64,000 nt of DNA. It comes from Sodaliphilus pleomorphus. GTDB lineage: Bacteria; Bacteroidota; Bacteroidia; Bacteroidales; Muribaculaceae. Shown in pieces: positions 36,108 to 44,568 of the stretch. How positions within the stretch are numbered: position 1 is the stretch's first letter; each line of letters begins with the position of its first letter. The notes under the pieces were generated by a model. The model made no database searches, was not told the DNA's origin, and worked only from the letters and a program-made list of their open reading frames with translations. The stretch spans positions 2,115,001 to 2,179,000 of the forward strand of contig NZ_CP045696.1 of NCBI RefSeq assembly GCF_009676955.1, given 5' to 3'. The translations under genes were made by a program, and so were the position numbers.

Positions 36108-36548
36108 TTATCGTTTTTTCTTGAAGAAGTCTTGCATCAGGGCCGCGCATTGCTCGGCCAGCACGCCGCCCTCGACCACGGTTTTCTTGTGGAAGGGCTG
36201 CTGGCAATAGGTGTGGTAGCCGCGCTTGGGGTCGTCGCAGCCGTACACCACCCGCGCAATTTGGCTCCAGCCCAGGGCGCCGGCACACATCAGGCAGGGC
36301 TCGACGGTGACATAGAGCGTGCACTGGGTGAGGTACTTGCCGCCCAGGTAGGTCTGGGCCGAGGTGATGGCCTGCATCTCGGCATGGGCGGTGACGTCGG
36401 TGAGTGTCTCGGTCAGGTTGTGGCCGCGGGCTATCACGTGGCCCTGGCTCACAATCACGGCCCCTATGGGCACCTCGTCGTGCCGCATGGCTTCCTGGGC
36501 CTCTTGCAGGGCCAGGCGCATGTATTTCTCGTCGTCGCGGTTGATCAT
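36108..36548 (-). CDS. tadA: tRNA-specific adenosine deaminase
   Basis: 146 aa. Zinc-binding cytidine-deaminase motifs are VTAHAEMQAI (HAE, catalytic glutamate) and VTVEPCLMCAGAL (PCxxC). Conserved IGAVIV and RVVYGCDDPKRG match TadA, which makes inosine at position 34 of tRNA-Arg. The start overlaps the preceding stop as TAATG. Confidence 0.95.
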   Translation of the reverse strand: MINRDDEKYMRLALQEAQEAMRHDEVPIGAVIVSQGHVIARGHNLTETLTDVTAHAEMQAITSAQTYLGGKYLTQCTLYVTVEPCLMCAGALGWSQIARVVYGCDDPKRGYHTYCQQPFHKKTVVEGGVLAEQCAALMQDFFKKKR

Positions 36549-37705
36549 TACAGCATCACTTTTTTCACCGTCTTGCCCACAATCACGATATACACCTTGT
36601 TGCGGGGCAGGTTTTCAATCTCACCGTCGTTGGACGGGCGCTCATAGTAGAGCTGGCCGTAGCAGTCGTAGATGCGGGTCCACGTGCCGTGGTTGTCGCC
36701 GGTGATGTAGATCACGCCGTCGCGGGCCAGTATCACGGGTGTCCACTCGTCGTTGTCGCTGGCGATGGCGGGCACTGCTGTGGGCTGCACGGTCACGGTC
36801 ACGGGGTCGGCATCGTTGCCCATGCCGGTGGTGGGATACACGGTGTATTGCACAGGCTGGCTCTCGATGGGGATGTAGTAGTGGTCGGCAGCGGTGTAGG
36901 CTACGAGCTCATCGCCCTTGTAGATTTTGTAGGCCAGGTTGTTGCCCAGGTCGAGACGCATGTAGTGGTCGTCGGCCTGCTCGAGCTCGCCGCTCATGGT
37001 CACCGAGAGGTCCTCGTTGGGGTAGAGCGTGAAGGTGCTGTCGTTGCCCCACACGGCATCTTGGCCATAGGCCTTGACGGCGTCGTCGTCGGGCACGATC
37101 ACATCGATGCCGCTCAGCCCCGAGAATATGGCCCAGCCTGTGGCATTGGGCGGCGTGGGGGCGGCGCAGTATATCTCGGCCAGGCTGTGGCAGTTGTTGA
37201 AGCCGTAGGCCTCAATCTTGGTCGTGGTGCTGGGCAGCAGGGCGGTGTGCAGCAGGCTGGCCGACTGAAAGGCCCACTCGCCTATGGTTGCCACGCCCTC
37301 GGGCACGGCAATGTTGACCAGGCTGGTGCCTGCCAGCATGGCGGTCGACACCTTCTGGAGCTTCAAGGGCAGGGTGACGCTGGTGAGCGCCTCGTCGTAG
37401 GCAAAGGCGTAGTTGCCTATGGCGGTCACCGTGTTGGGTACCTGCACTTCGGTGGCCAGGCTGTGGCAGAAGGCACTGTCGGCGATGCTCGTCACGCTGT
37501 AGTTGGCACCGTTGTAGTACACTTGCTCGGGTATGATGTAGCGGCCCGAGTACACCTGGTTCACCCCGCGCGGCACGGGGGCCACAGCTGCCTGGCTGGT
37601 GCCCGTGGTCTGGTAATAGAGCCCGCCGGCCATGAAGGTGTCGGCCTGGGCTCCCAAGGCAGCTGTGGCTGCCAGTAGTGTCAATAGTTTGTAGATGTGC
37701 TTCAT
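36548..37705 (-). CDS. BspA-type leucine-rich-repeat surface protein
   Basis: 385 aa from MKHIYKLLTLLAATAALGA (signal peptide). LRR_5 repeats occupy about residues 60-190 (VTSIADSAFCHSL, VTAIGNYAFAYDEAL, VATIGEWAFQSASLL). A beta-rich region follows and the end IVIVGKTVKKVML is a C-terminal tail common in Bacteroidales surface proteins. It has no dockerin, unlike the 17.7-kb paralogue. It lies in an operon between murF-alr and tadA, which is probably incidental. Confidence 0.8.
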   Translation of the reverse strand: MKHIYKLLTLLAATAALGAQADTFMAGGLYYQTTGTSQAAVAPVPRGVNQVYSGRYIIPEQVYYNGANYSVTSIADSAFCHSLATEVQVPNTVTAIGNYAFAYDEALTSVTLPLKLQKVSTAMLAGTSLVNIAVPEGVATIGEWAFQSASLLHTALLPSTTTKIEAYGFNNCHSLAEIYCAAPTPPNATGWAIFSGLSGIDVIVPDDDAVKAYGQDAVWGNDSTFTLYPNEDLSVTMSGELEQADDHYMRLDLGNNLAYKIYKGDELVAYTAADHYYIPIESQPVQYTVYPTTGMGNDADPVTVTVQPTAVPAIASDNDEWTPVILARDGVIYITGDNHGTWTRIYDCYGQLYYERPSNDGEIENLPRNKVYIVIVGKTVKKVML

Positions 37706-37782
37706 TTTTATGTTTTTCGTTGTGTTGTGTTCTTTAGTCGGCGCTCCCTGCGGCAGGCGGGGCGTGAAAGCGGCCAGAGTGG

Positions 37783-40269
37783 CTACTCGCGGTAGTACAC
37801 GCGCTTCACGCGGGGCGAAATGCTGGTGAGTATCTCGTAGGGGATGGTGTCGCGGGCCTCGCTCAGCCGCTCGATGGGGATGTGCTCCCCGAATATTTCC
37901 ACCCGGTCGCCCACCTGGCACTGTGCCTCGGTCACGTCGACCATCACGGCGTCCATGCACACGTTGCCCACCGTGGGGCACAGCGTGCCGTTCACCCATA
38001 TCTGGGCATGGCCGTTGCCGAAGTGGCGGTCGTAGCCGTCGGCATAGCCTATGGTCACCGTCGCGATTCTTGACGGGCGGGTGAGCACGCCGTGGCGGCC
38101 ATAGCCTATGGTGGTGCCTGCGGGCCAGTCCTTGAGCGAGATGATGATCGAGTGCAGCGATGCCACGGGCTTGAGGGCGTCTTCGCTGCCGTCGTAGCAG
38201 GTCTTGATGCCATAGAGGCCTATGCCTATGCGCACCATGTCGTACTGGTACTCGGGAAAGCGCACGATGCCTGTGGTGTTGAGTATGTGGCGCGTGATGT
38301 GGTGGTTGAAGGCGGCCTGCAGCACCTGGGTGCACTGCTCAAAGTAGTCGAGCTGCATGTGGGTGTAGGCGTCTTGCGCGGGCTCGTCGGCCACACACAG
38401 GTGCGAGAACATCGAGGCGGGCTTGATCACGTCCTGGCTGTGCAGCAGCTCGATGAGCTCGGGCAGTTGCTCCTTGATGAAGCCCAGGCGGTGCATGCCC
38501 GTGTCGAGCTTGATGTGCACGGGGAAGTTCTTGGCGCCGTATTTTGCTCCCTCCTTGATGAGCTCGCGGGCCTCGATGATGCTGTACACCTCGGGCTCGA
38601 GATGGTACTGGAAGAGCGACTTGTAGTTGACCACGCTGGGGTTGAGCACGATGATGGGCATCGTGATGCCGGCGTTGCGCAGGTCCACACCCTCGTCTTG
38701 CGCAGCCACGGCCAGGTAGTCGCAGCCGCAGTCTTGCAGGGTCTTGGCCATCTCGTAGCTGCCTGTGCCGTAGCCGTCGGCCTTGACCATGGCCACGGCC
38801 TTGGTCGTGGGCTTGATGAGGCTGCGGAAGAACTTGAAGTTGTGGGCCAGGGCATTGAGGTCGATTTCCTCTACCGTCTGGTGCTGCTTGGCCTCGAGCA
38901 GGTCGATGATCTGGTCGAAGTCAAACTCGGGCGCGCCCTTGACCAGCACGGTCTCGTTCTCAAAGTCGCCCTGCGACATCTTGTCGACAAACTCCTGGGT
39001 GCTCTTGAAAAACTGGCACTCCATGCCCTTGAAGTACTTGCCGTAGCGGCACATGTCGGCCCCGATGCCGTAGAAGTGCTTGATGTTCTTGGCCCACAGC
39101 AGCTCGCTCACGCGTATGTAGAGCTCCTCGTCGCTGTACACGTCGGGCTTGAGGTCGCTCAGTATCACGGCGTTGTCGTGCTGCTTGCTCGAGCGGCGAA
39201 ACATGAAGTCGAGTGCCGGCGTGAGCGAGTTGTAGTCGCTCGTGTAGCCGTCGGCAATGATGGTGCAGTTGTTCACGCCTTCCATCACGTTGATGCGCGT
39301 GCCCACCGGCGTGAGCCGCTTCATGCGCTGGGCAATCACGGCCGGGTCGATGCCCAGGTGCAGCATCACGGCCAGGCAGGTTACCACGTTTTCCAGGTCG
39401 CGGTCGCTGGTGAAGGGGGCCGTGAGCTGGCACTGCTTGCCGCCGTACACATAGGTGAGCGTCGACTGCTTGTCGGTCTTGGCCACGCTCTTGACATAGA
39501 GCTGGCGCGTGGCGTCGGTGCGCGACCAGGCGATTTCCTGGGCCACGTCTACATCGAGCAGCGGCTTGATGGTGCTGGTCACCAGCGGGTCGTCGGCACA
39601 ATACACGATGCACTCGCAGCTGGTGAGTATCTTGCACTTCTCGCTCGCCTTCTCCTGCATCGAGGCAAAGCCGTCGTTGTGCTCGCTGCCTATGTTGGTG
39701 ATGATGCCTATCGTGGGCCTTATCATGGCCTGCAGGTTGCCCATCTCGCCCGTGGTCGAGATGCCGGCCTCGATGATGGCCAGCTGCGTGTTGTCGTCGA
39801 TGTCCCACAGCGAGAGGGGCACCCCTATCTGCGAGTTGTAGCTGCGCGGCGAGCGCACGATCTTGTAGTCGTCTTTGAGCAGCTGGTTGAGCCACTCTTT
39901 TACGGTGGTCTTGCCGCGGCTGCCGGTGATGCCTATGACCGGGATGTTGAACTTGCGGCGGTGGCTCATGGCCACCTGCTGCAGGGCCTCGAGCGGGTTG
40001 TCGACCACCAGAAAGTTGGCGTCGCGCATGCCGCGTGTCACCTCGTCGACGTGGTCGACCACAAAGTTGCGCACGCCCTGCTTGTAGAGCTGCGCGATAT
40101 AGTTGTGCCCGTCGTTGTTCTTGGTCTTGAGGGCAAAAAACAGGGTCTCTTTGGGGTAGTTGAGCGAGCGTGAGTCGGTGAGCAGCTGGCTCACCACGGC
40201 CTCTTGGTCATTTAGCCGGTCTTCCTTGATGTGAAGAATGTCGGCAATTTCGGTGATTGAATACTTCAT
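37783..40269 (-). CDS. murF: Bifunctional UDP-MurNAc-tripeptide D-Ala-D-Ala ligase / alanine racemase
   Basis: 828 aa. The N-terminal MurF half has the ATP loop GITGSRGKTTVKEW near residue 105 and NIGSEHNDGFASM. The C-terminal half, from about residue 460 (VEEIDLNALAHNFKFF), is alanine racemase with the PLP lysine in AMVKADGYGTGSYE and the tyrosine-containing VRIGIGLYGI. The fusion joins D-alanine supply to the ligase step of peptidoglycan synthesis and is typical of Bacteroidetes. The start overlaps the GSCFA stop as ATGA. Confidence 0.95.
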   Translation of the reverse strand: MKYSITEIADILHIKEDRLNDQEAVVSQLLTDSRSLNYPKETLFFALKTKNNDGHNYIAQLYKQGVRNFVVDHVDEVTRGMRDANFLVVDNPLEALQQVAMSHRRKFNIPVIGITGSRGKTTVKEWLNQLLKDDYKIVRSPRSYNSQIGVPLSLWDIDDNTQLAIIEAGISTTGEMGNLQAMIRPTIGIITNIGSEHNDGFASMQEKASEKCKILTSCECIVYCADDPLVTSTIKPLLDVDVAQEIAWSRTDATRQLYVKSVAKTDKQSTLTYVYGGKQCQLTAPFTSDRDLENVVTCLAVMLHLGIDPAVIAQRMKRLTPVGTRINVMEGVNNCTIIADGYTSDYNSLTPALDFMFRRSSKQHDNAVILSDLKPDVYSDEELYIRVSELLWAKNIKHFYGIGADMCRYGKYFKGMECQFFKSTQEFVDKMSQGDFENETVLVKGAPEFDFDQIIDLLEAKQHQTVEEIDLNALAHNFKFFRSLIKPTTKAVAMVKADGYGTGSYEMAKTLQDCGCDYLAVAAQDEGVDLRNAGITMPIIVLNPSVVNYKSLFQYHLEPEVYSIIEARELIKEGAKYGAKNFPVHIKLDTGMHRLGFIKEQLPELIELLHSQDVIKPASMFSHLCVADEPAQDAYTHMQLDYFEQCTQVLQAAFNHHITRHILNTTGIVRFPEYQYDMVRIGIGLYGIKTCYDGSEDALKPVASLHSIIISLKDWPAGTTIGYGRHGVLTRPSRIATVTIGYADGYDRHFGNGHAQIWVNGTLCPTVGNVCMDAVMVDVTEAQCQVGDRVEIFGEHIPIERLSEARDTIPYEILTSISPRVKRVYYRE

Positions 40270-41249
40270 TGTACTGAGAGTATGTTTTGTATTTCCTTTA
40301 TTCTCTTGATATAGGGGTACTCCTTGGCCAGGTTGCGCACCACGCTGCGGGTGTCGGCGTTGAAGCGCTCCACCACCTCGCGGTTGCTGCTCATGGGGCG
40401 GTGGTTCAAGCGCTTGGTCACGCGTTCGCAGCGGGCTATGGCCTGAGTCGAAGCGTCGTCGAAGTAGGTGGCCTGGAAGACTTGCCACATGTACTCGATG
40501 GCCACCTCGCTGGGGTGTACCATGTCGGGCGCATAGAAGCGGTAGTCGCGCAGGTCGTCGAGCATGATTTCATAGGCGGGAAAGTAGCCCGTGAAGTCCT
40601 TGTAGGCTCGGTTGAGGTTGTCGATGGTCACGCGCAGCGAGGCCTTGCTCAGCGAGTTCACTTGCAGCCCGTCGGCAATGTGGCGTATCGGGCTCAGGGT
40701 GAAAATCACGCGCAGACCGGGGTTGAAGGCGTGCAGCCGCTCGAGAGTGGCGCCCAGCGTGGCGGTCATCTCGTCGACGCTGGCCATCGTGCGCGTGAAG
40801 TGGTGCTGCGGCACCTTGTGGCAGTTGGCCACTACCTCGCCGGTGCTCTTGAGCCGGTATACCACAGCGGTGCCCAGGGTGATGATGAGCGTGTTGCACG
40901 TGGCCAGCCGCTGGTGGGCGGCTGCGATGCGGGCGTTCATCTTCTCGAGGGTGGCCTGCTTGTCGGGCAGCGAGTAGCGCGAGTGGAAGTGATAGCTGTT
41001 CCACACGCCGCCGGCCTCAAAGAGGTCGATGCCGCGCTCGCTCTCGCCTGCCATGAGGCGCTCCAGGCTCGTGGCGATGCTGTAGGGGTTGTAGATGGTG
41101 CCAAAGGGGTTGACGTCGACATCGACCATGGCAGCACGCAGCTTGTTGCCCATGTTGTCGCTGAAGCAGGAGCCCAGCATCATGTAGCTGTCGCTGTGAT
41201 GCATGATGCCCTGGTTGTCGGTTGTGTGTATGGTCGTGCGAAAGTCCAT
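40266..41249 (-). CDS. GSCFA-domain protein
   Basis: 327 aa from MDFRTTIHTTDN; the upstream open frame is untranslated leader. The family-naming motif LGSCFSDNMG is near residue 27, and TLSPIRHIADG and APDMVHPSEVA are GDSL/SGNH-like blocks, suggesting an esterase fold. The biochemical role is unknown. It leads the operon to murF-alr, overlapping by 4 bp, so a cell-wall link is plausible but not shown. Confidence 0.85.
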   Translation of the reverse strand: MDFRTTIHTTDNQGIMHHSDSYMMLGSCFSDNMGNKLRAAMVDVDVNPFGTIYNPYSIATSLERLMAGESERGIDLFEAGGVWNSYHFHSRYSLPDKQATLEKMNARIAAAHQRLATCNTLIITLGTAVVYRLKSTGEVVANCHKVPQHHFTRTMASVDEMTATLGATLERLHAFNPGLRVIFTLSPIRHIADGLQVNSLSKASLRVTIDNLNRAYKDFTGYFPAYEIMLDDLRDYRFYAPDMVHPSEVAIEYMWQVFQATYFDDASTQAIARCERVTKRLNHRPMSSNREVVERFNADTRSVVRNLAKEYPYIKRIKEIQNILSVQ

Positions 41250-41275
41250 TTTGTTTCCAGCCTTGTAGCTAAGCG

Positions 41276-41306
41276 CAAAATTAGTGCAATTTTGCGTCAT
41301 GTGCAA
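41276..41306 (-). promoter_or_regulatory. Promoter of the GSCFA-murF operon
   Basis: On the minus strand TTG (plus 41304-41306), 20 nt, TAATTTTG (plus 41276-41283): a full match to the Bacteroidetes consensus, 27 nt before the ATG. Confidence 0.65.
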
Positions 41307-41344
41307 TGGGTAGCTGTGTAACTTGCTGGTAGCGTGCCGAATAT

Positions 41345-41403
41345 TGCCGAGGCGAGATAATTGCCAAAACTTCCTCGACAATAATCCGGCAATTTTTTAC
41401 CAA
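41345..41403. repeat. Cassette-end repeat, outer copy
   Basis: About 55 bp around TTGCCAAAACTTCCTCGACA and CCGGCAATTTTTTAC, repeated with about 80% identity at 42052-42109. It lies just after the stop of the 190-aa gene and marks the chromosome/phage boundary. Candidate attachment or recombination site. Confidence 0.6.
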
Positions 41404-41969
41404 TCGTCAGAGACTGTGCCGCCGTTCTTCATCATTTCGACAATCTGAGCAACAAGACCATTGAAGTAATCCTCTACTTGTTTTTTTTGGTCTTTTTTCT
41501 TGAGGTTGCCTTTCTTGTCGAACATATAAAGAGTGTTGCCGAACATGCCAGTGCTGCCTGGAGTGAGAGAGTAATAGGATGCTTTTGCGCCATTAACATA
41601 CTCAGCGTTGTAAGCGTCCGGTGCGTTAAAGCGTACCTTGCCGTCTTTAAAGAGTATCTGCATTGTGTAGCGCATGCCGAATACGAAGAGCATACCCATG
41701 TGCTTTTCCGAGATGCAATCAGTGTAACCGCTAATGTTGATGATGTCTGGTTCATTGAACGACATAACGTCTTTGGCGGACTTGTAGGTGGCAGTGACTG
41801 CCGTCTTCGCTTTTTTGAAGAGTTCTGCTTGTGTCCCTTCCATCGGGATAACAACGTAATCAAGAGATGTGTCTTGTGCATTCTTCCAACCATTAGGGGT
41901 TATGGTGAAGAATTGCGCTGCCGCCATTAGAGGGAGTAGCGCCATGATGAAAGCTAATACCTTGTTCAT
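41397..41969 (-). CDS. Secreted DUF4468-like protein (outer cassette)
   Basis: 190 aa with signal peptide MNKVLAFIMALLPLMAAAQ. The body (TSLDYVVIPMEGTQAELFKKAK, then VMSFNEPDIINISGY) resembles the DUF4468 TBP-like fold in exported Bacteroidetes proteins. The signal peptide and upstream repressor-tail sequence are homologous to those of the neighbouring 193-aa gene, while the bodies are unrelated by eye. Likely lysogenic-conversion protein. Confidence 0.6.
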   Translation of the reverse strand: MNKVLAFIMALLPLMAAAQFFTITPNGWKNAQDTSLDYVVIPMEGTQAELFKKAKTAVTATYKSAKDVMSFNEPDIINISGYTDCISEKHMGMLFVFGMRYTMQILFKDGKVRFNAPDAYNAEYVNGAKASYYSLTPGSTGMFGNTLYMFDKKGNLKKKDQKKQVEDYFNGLVAQIVEMMKNGGTVSDDW

Positions 41970-41973
41970 GATT

Positions 41974-42062
41974 TTATGAGTTTTGAAGTTGTTTAATTTT
42001 ATCTTGGAGGTTCTTGATGGTTTCCTGCTGCATGGAAATCACATCAATGAGATTGTCGATGC
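41974..42062 (-). pseudogene. Duplicate fragment of the repressor 3' end
   Basis: Encodes RIDNLIDVISMQQETIKNLQ and KIKQLQNS with the stop, matching the last 29 codons of the 42690 repressor. It lies 4 nt before the outer cassette gene, the same spacing as the intact repressor has to the inner cassette gene. Confidence 0.8.
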
Positions 42063-42109
42063 GAGGTTATTGCGAAAACTTCCCCGACAATTCCGGCAAT
42101 TTTTTTACT
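42052..42109. repeat. Cassette-end repeat, inner copy
   Basis: TTGCGAAAACTTCCCCGACA and CCGGCAATTTTTTTAC, covering the stop of the 193-aa gene. Pairs with 41345-41403. Confidence 0.6.
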
Positions 42110-42686
42110 TGAACAGCGACTCGTCCACCGGGTCACCAACAACCGCGTCAACCTTTGCAGGGTCGAGCAGGTCGATAAGCGAGTTGAAGTCCTCCACGCA
42201 TGAGAACACGATCTCGTAGTTCTCGGTGATGTATCGGTTATTCATGTCCTTCGTTTCGGAGAGCATGAACGCGAAGCGGTTGTTCTTGGTGGCAGAGAAA
42301 GTCATTTTCCAGCCTGTGTAGTCATCGTAGAAGCGGTCACCGGCAATCTCCCAACAGTATATCGGCTTCGGGAACTTGACGGGAATCTCCTTACGAAAGT
42401 TCTTGACATTGTTCGCGTCTGCTACCTGTGACCACTCCACATACTTGCTTCGTGCGTCGATGAGGGCCTGCCGGAACTTGGCGAGGTCTTTGTACTTGAC
42501 CCACACTTCGCCGTAGCCTCTTTTGGTCTGAGCATCGAAGCAGACATAATATGGTTTGTTGTCCTTTTTGAGGAGTTGGACTGTGAGGTCGTTCCGTTTT
42601 GCGAGCCGGTTGGAGAACGTGCCAACTACCTGTGCGCATGCCAGCATGGGCAGCAGCACCATGATAAATGCTAATACCTTTTTCAT
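42105..42686 (-). CDS. Secreted protein of unknown function (inner cassette)
   Basis: 193 aa with signal peptide MKKVLAFIMVLLPMLACAQ. The mature part is rich in aromatic and charged residues (YCWEIAGDRFYDDYTGWKM) with no family recognised. Its ATG is 3 nt after the repressor stop, so it is expressed from the lysogen promoter together with the repressor. This is the classic place for superinfection-exclusion or host-fitness genes. Confidence 0.65.
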   Translation of the reverse strand: MKKVLAFIMVLLPMLACAQVVGTFSNRLAKRNDLTVQLLKKDNKPYYVCFDAQTKRGYGEVWVKYKDLAKFRQALIDARSKYVEWSQVADANNVKNFRKEIPVKFPKPIYCWEIAGDRFYDDYTGWKMTFSATKNNRFAFMLSETKDMNNRYITENYEIVFSCVEDFNSLIDLLDPAKVDAVVGDPVDESLFK

Positions 42687-42689
42687 AAT

Positions 42690-43034
42690 TTATGAGTTTT
42701 GGAGTTGTTTGATTTTCTCTTGTAGGTTCTTGATAATCTCTTGCTGCATGGCAACCACGTCCACAAGACCATCAATGCGTTTGGCATCGGCGGCTCTGTT
42801 GTCTTCTGCGAGCATAGTGCCTGTTCCACGCATCAACCATTCAGCCGAAATCTCATCAAATTCAGTCAAAATTGCATTGACTAACTTAAAACTAATCTCT
42901 GTTGCGCCCCTCATCACTCTATTGAGGCTGCTCTGTGTGACACCCAACCTCTTTGCAAATTGGGTTTCTGTCATGTTGCTGTAAGCCAGCACCGCCTTTA
43001 TTCTTCCAATCATTACCGCAAACTTTTTGGGCAT
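42690..43034 (-). CDS. Phage repressor with XRE-type HTH
   Basis: 114 aa from MPKKFAVMIGRIK. The HTH is TQFAKRLGVTQSSLNRVMRG (about residues 23-42), followed by a linker and a C-terminal coiled coil (VVAMQQEIIKNLQEKIKQLQNS split over residues 90-114) for oligomerisation. There is no peptidase domain, so it is not self-cleaving. It is divergent from the rightward early operon with an operator-like palindrome between them. Inferred: CI-like keeper of lysogeny. Confidence 0.8.
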   Translation of the reverse strand: MPKKFAVMIGRIKAVLAYSNMTETQFAKRLGVTQSSLNRVMRGATEISFKLVNAILTEFDEISAEWLMRGTGTMLAEDNRAADAKRIDGLVDVVAMQQEIIKNLQEKIKQLQNS

Positions 43035-43078
43035 AAAAGATACCAACCGTTAAAAAAATTAAAATATTTGGTAAATTA

Positions 43079-43120
43079 AGTCATAAATGATTTGATTTAA
43101 ATCAAAAATGACTATATTTG
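43079..43120 (+). promoter_or_regulatory. Operator palindrome overlapping the rightward early promoter
   Basis: TTTGATTTAAATCAAA (43091-43106) is a perfect 16-bp palindrome inside a wider AGTCAT..ATGACT (43079-43113). TTG at 43092-43094 and TATATTTG at 43113-43120, 18 nt apart, form a promoter. A repressor bound to the palindrome would block it. Confidence 0.65.
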
Positions 43121-43207
43121 CATCATCAATCAATCACGGAGCAAATATAACGATAATATTTGAGACCGCAAACGATTTAATTTATTATTAACTAAAAAAT
43201 TACGACT

Positions 43208-43519
43208 ATGAGTGACGAGACAAAAGAGGTCAACATGACCGAAACCAACAACGAGAACAACGTGGCAGAGCTGCGTGAGACTAACGCAAACCTCCTCGCC
43301 GAACAAGCTAAACTGATGAATGAGCGCATGCAACTCCAGCACAAGATTAGGTCGCTGGAGGAGAGACTGAAGGATGAGGAGAGTAGCAGAATCCGCAACT
43401 ACAAGTGGTACATGCAGGAGCAAGACAAGGTGCGTGCCCTCGTACTCATCATCAAAGCGATGAAGAGCGACTCCGTGACCATCGACCAAATTGTCGAACG
43501 CATCACCAAAGCGGTATAA
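43208..43519 (+). CDS. Coiled-coil phage protein
   Basis: 103 aa. Residues about 18-62 (ELRETNANLLAEQAKL, then LQHKIRSLEERLKDEE) form a coiled coil, followed by a short helical domain. First gene of the rightward operon; it may be a regulator. No family recognised. Confidence 0.6.
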   Translation: MSDETKEVNMTETNNENNVAELRETNANLLAEQAKLMNERMQLQHKIRSLEERLKDEESSRIRNYKWYMQEQDKVRALVLIIKAMKSDSVTIDQIVERITKAV

Positions 43520-43527
43520 GCTCCATT

Positions 43528-43598
43528 TCTGCCGTAGCTCAGACAGAAGAGCACCGGGCAGAGTCTCGGAGGGCGTTGGTGCAACTCCAACCGGCAGA
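43528..43598 (+). ncRNA. tRNA-like element with 6-nt anticodon loop
   Basis: Full cloverleaf: acceptor TCTGCCG/CGGCAGA (7 bp), TA, D-stem GCTC/GAGC, anticodon stem CCGGG/CTCGG with loop CAGAGT (six nt, no U33), T-stem GTTGG/CCAAC with loop TGCAACT. The D-loop AGACAGAA lacks GG and the T-loop has G at position 55, so the elbow contact is lost on both sides. It cannot read codons normally. Starts 9 nt after a stop codon. Confidence 0.55.
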
Positions 43599-43599
43599 C

Positions 43600-43980
43600 C
43601 AAAGCAAGCCCGCAAGGGCAACAGCAGAGTTCCTTGAAATTTTGGTTTTCCCGCATGATACTGCCGATGACTGCACGTCGGCAAGTCAAGCGATGAGCGA
43701 GCATGATAGTACCGCCATGCCATGAGCCGTGCGCCGCAGCGATGCCGAGCAACGGGGAGCAGTAAGGCAATAAGGAGCAATCCCGCGCCAGCGAGAGGTC
43801 GTGCGAGCGAAATTCCCGAGCAGCCAACTCGGGTGCCGGCGGACGGCGGCATCTTGTGACCGTCCGAAGATGTATCACTAACAATGCAGACAATAAGAGC
43901 CTACAAAAGCTCACAACAATAATGTGGCTGTAACATTGGCGGGGCACCCAGGGGCAGTGCCGTCACAAATGCCCCTGCAC
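43600..43980 (+). other. Gene-free, hairpin-rich segment between two tRNA-like elements
   Basis: About 380 nt without a convincing gene. Local hairpins include TGCCGA/TCGGCA (near 43670-43692), CCCGAG/CTCGGG (near 43817-43835) and GGACGG/CCGTCC (near 43841-43865). The context, a phage noncoding block beside tRNA-like sequences, recalls large phage RNAs such as GOLLD and ROOL, but it is shorter. Confidence 0.35.
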
Positions 43981-44075
43981 GGCGGCGTACAACCAAGAGG
44001 TTAAGGTCTCGGGCGCGACCATACGTCCGACGCGGTTCTTTTACCGCTTCGCAGGTTCGACTCCTGTCGCCGCCT
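43981..44075 (+). ncRNA. Class II tRNA-like element with 12-nt anticodon loop
   Basis: Acceptor GGCGGCG/CGCCGCC, D-stem ACC/GGT with GG-containing loop AAGAGGTTAA, stem TCGGG/TCCGA closing a 12-nt loop CGCGACCATACG (two more pairs possible), variable hairpin GCGGT/ACCGC, T-stem GCAGG/CCTGT with loop TTCGACT. Elbow residues are normal. Alternatively GCGG-TTCTTTTA-CCGC is the anticodon arm and the first hairpin is an insertion. Ends 27 nt before the next ATG. Confidence 0.55.
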
Positions 44076-44102
44076 CCAATCAATCATCAATCCGCAAACA
44101 AA

Positions 44103-44312
44103 ATGGAAACTACATTGGACAAAGAACTGTCAGTAATAGACCAGCTGCGTCAAATGGGCGTAGGGGAAGTTTTGAAATTTCCTGCCGGGCGTTCGCCTTA
44201 CCTGCGCAACCTCGTCAGTCAGCGTCTCATCAACGAGAGGCTTGAGGGGCAAGCGTGGACAGTAAACCTCGACATGGAGAATGGTATCACAATCGTAACG
44301 AGGACGGCGTGA
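44103..44312 (+). CDS. Hypothetical phage protein
   Basis: 69 aa, small soluble. VLKFPAGRSPYLRNLVSQRL suggests a DNA-binding helix pair, but no family is recognised. The stop overlaps the next ATG (TGATGG). Confidence 0.55.
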   Translation: METTLDKELSVIDQLRQMGVGEVLKFPAGRSPYLRNLVSQRLINERLEGQAWTVNLDMENGITIVTRTA

Positions 44313-44539
44313 TGGAACGTCAAGCAATCGAAAATCGGTTGCTCGGGAACATCCTCGCAGTGACCTCGACTATGACTGTCGGAAAAACGAAAGCCGCACG
44401 TATAGTAGGCGGAGAGCGTAAACTTCAGCGACTTCACCTGTCGGGTGCTATCGAGTGCGCCGGCAAGGTGAACGCTCAAAATGCAAAATGGCGATACAAT
44501 CTCGCCCAGGTCTTGCAGCATTGCAGGCCTGCAAAATAG
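44312..44539 (+). CDS. Hypothetical phage protein
   Basis: 75 aa from the ATG at 44312, sharing one base with the previous stop. Basic, with KTKAARIVGGERKLQRL, compatible with nucleic-acid binding. No family recognised. Confidence 0.55.
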   Translation: MERQAIENRLLGNILAVTSTMTVGKTKAARIVGGERKLQRLHLSGAIECAGKVNAQNAKWRYNLAQVLQHCRPAK

Positions 44540-44568
44540 TGTCACACAAGTCAAACATCATCAAGCAA

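Noticed and set aside
38092..40173. 693-aa plus-strand open frame opposite murF-alr
   Set aside because: Antisense shadow; the minus strand encodes an unmistakable MurF-Alr fusion.
43399..43947. 182-aa minus-strand open frame across the tRNA-like region
   Set aside because: Crosses the coiled-coil gene and the structured RNA elements; biased composition, no domain.
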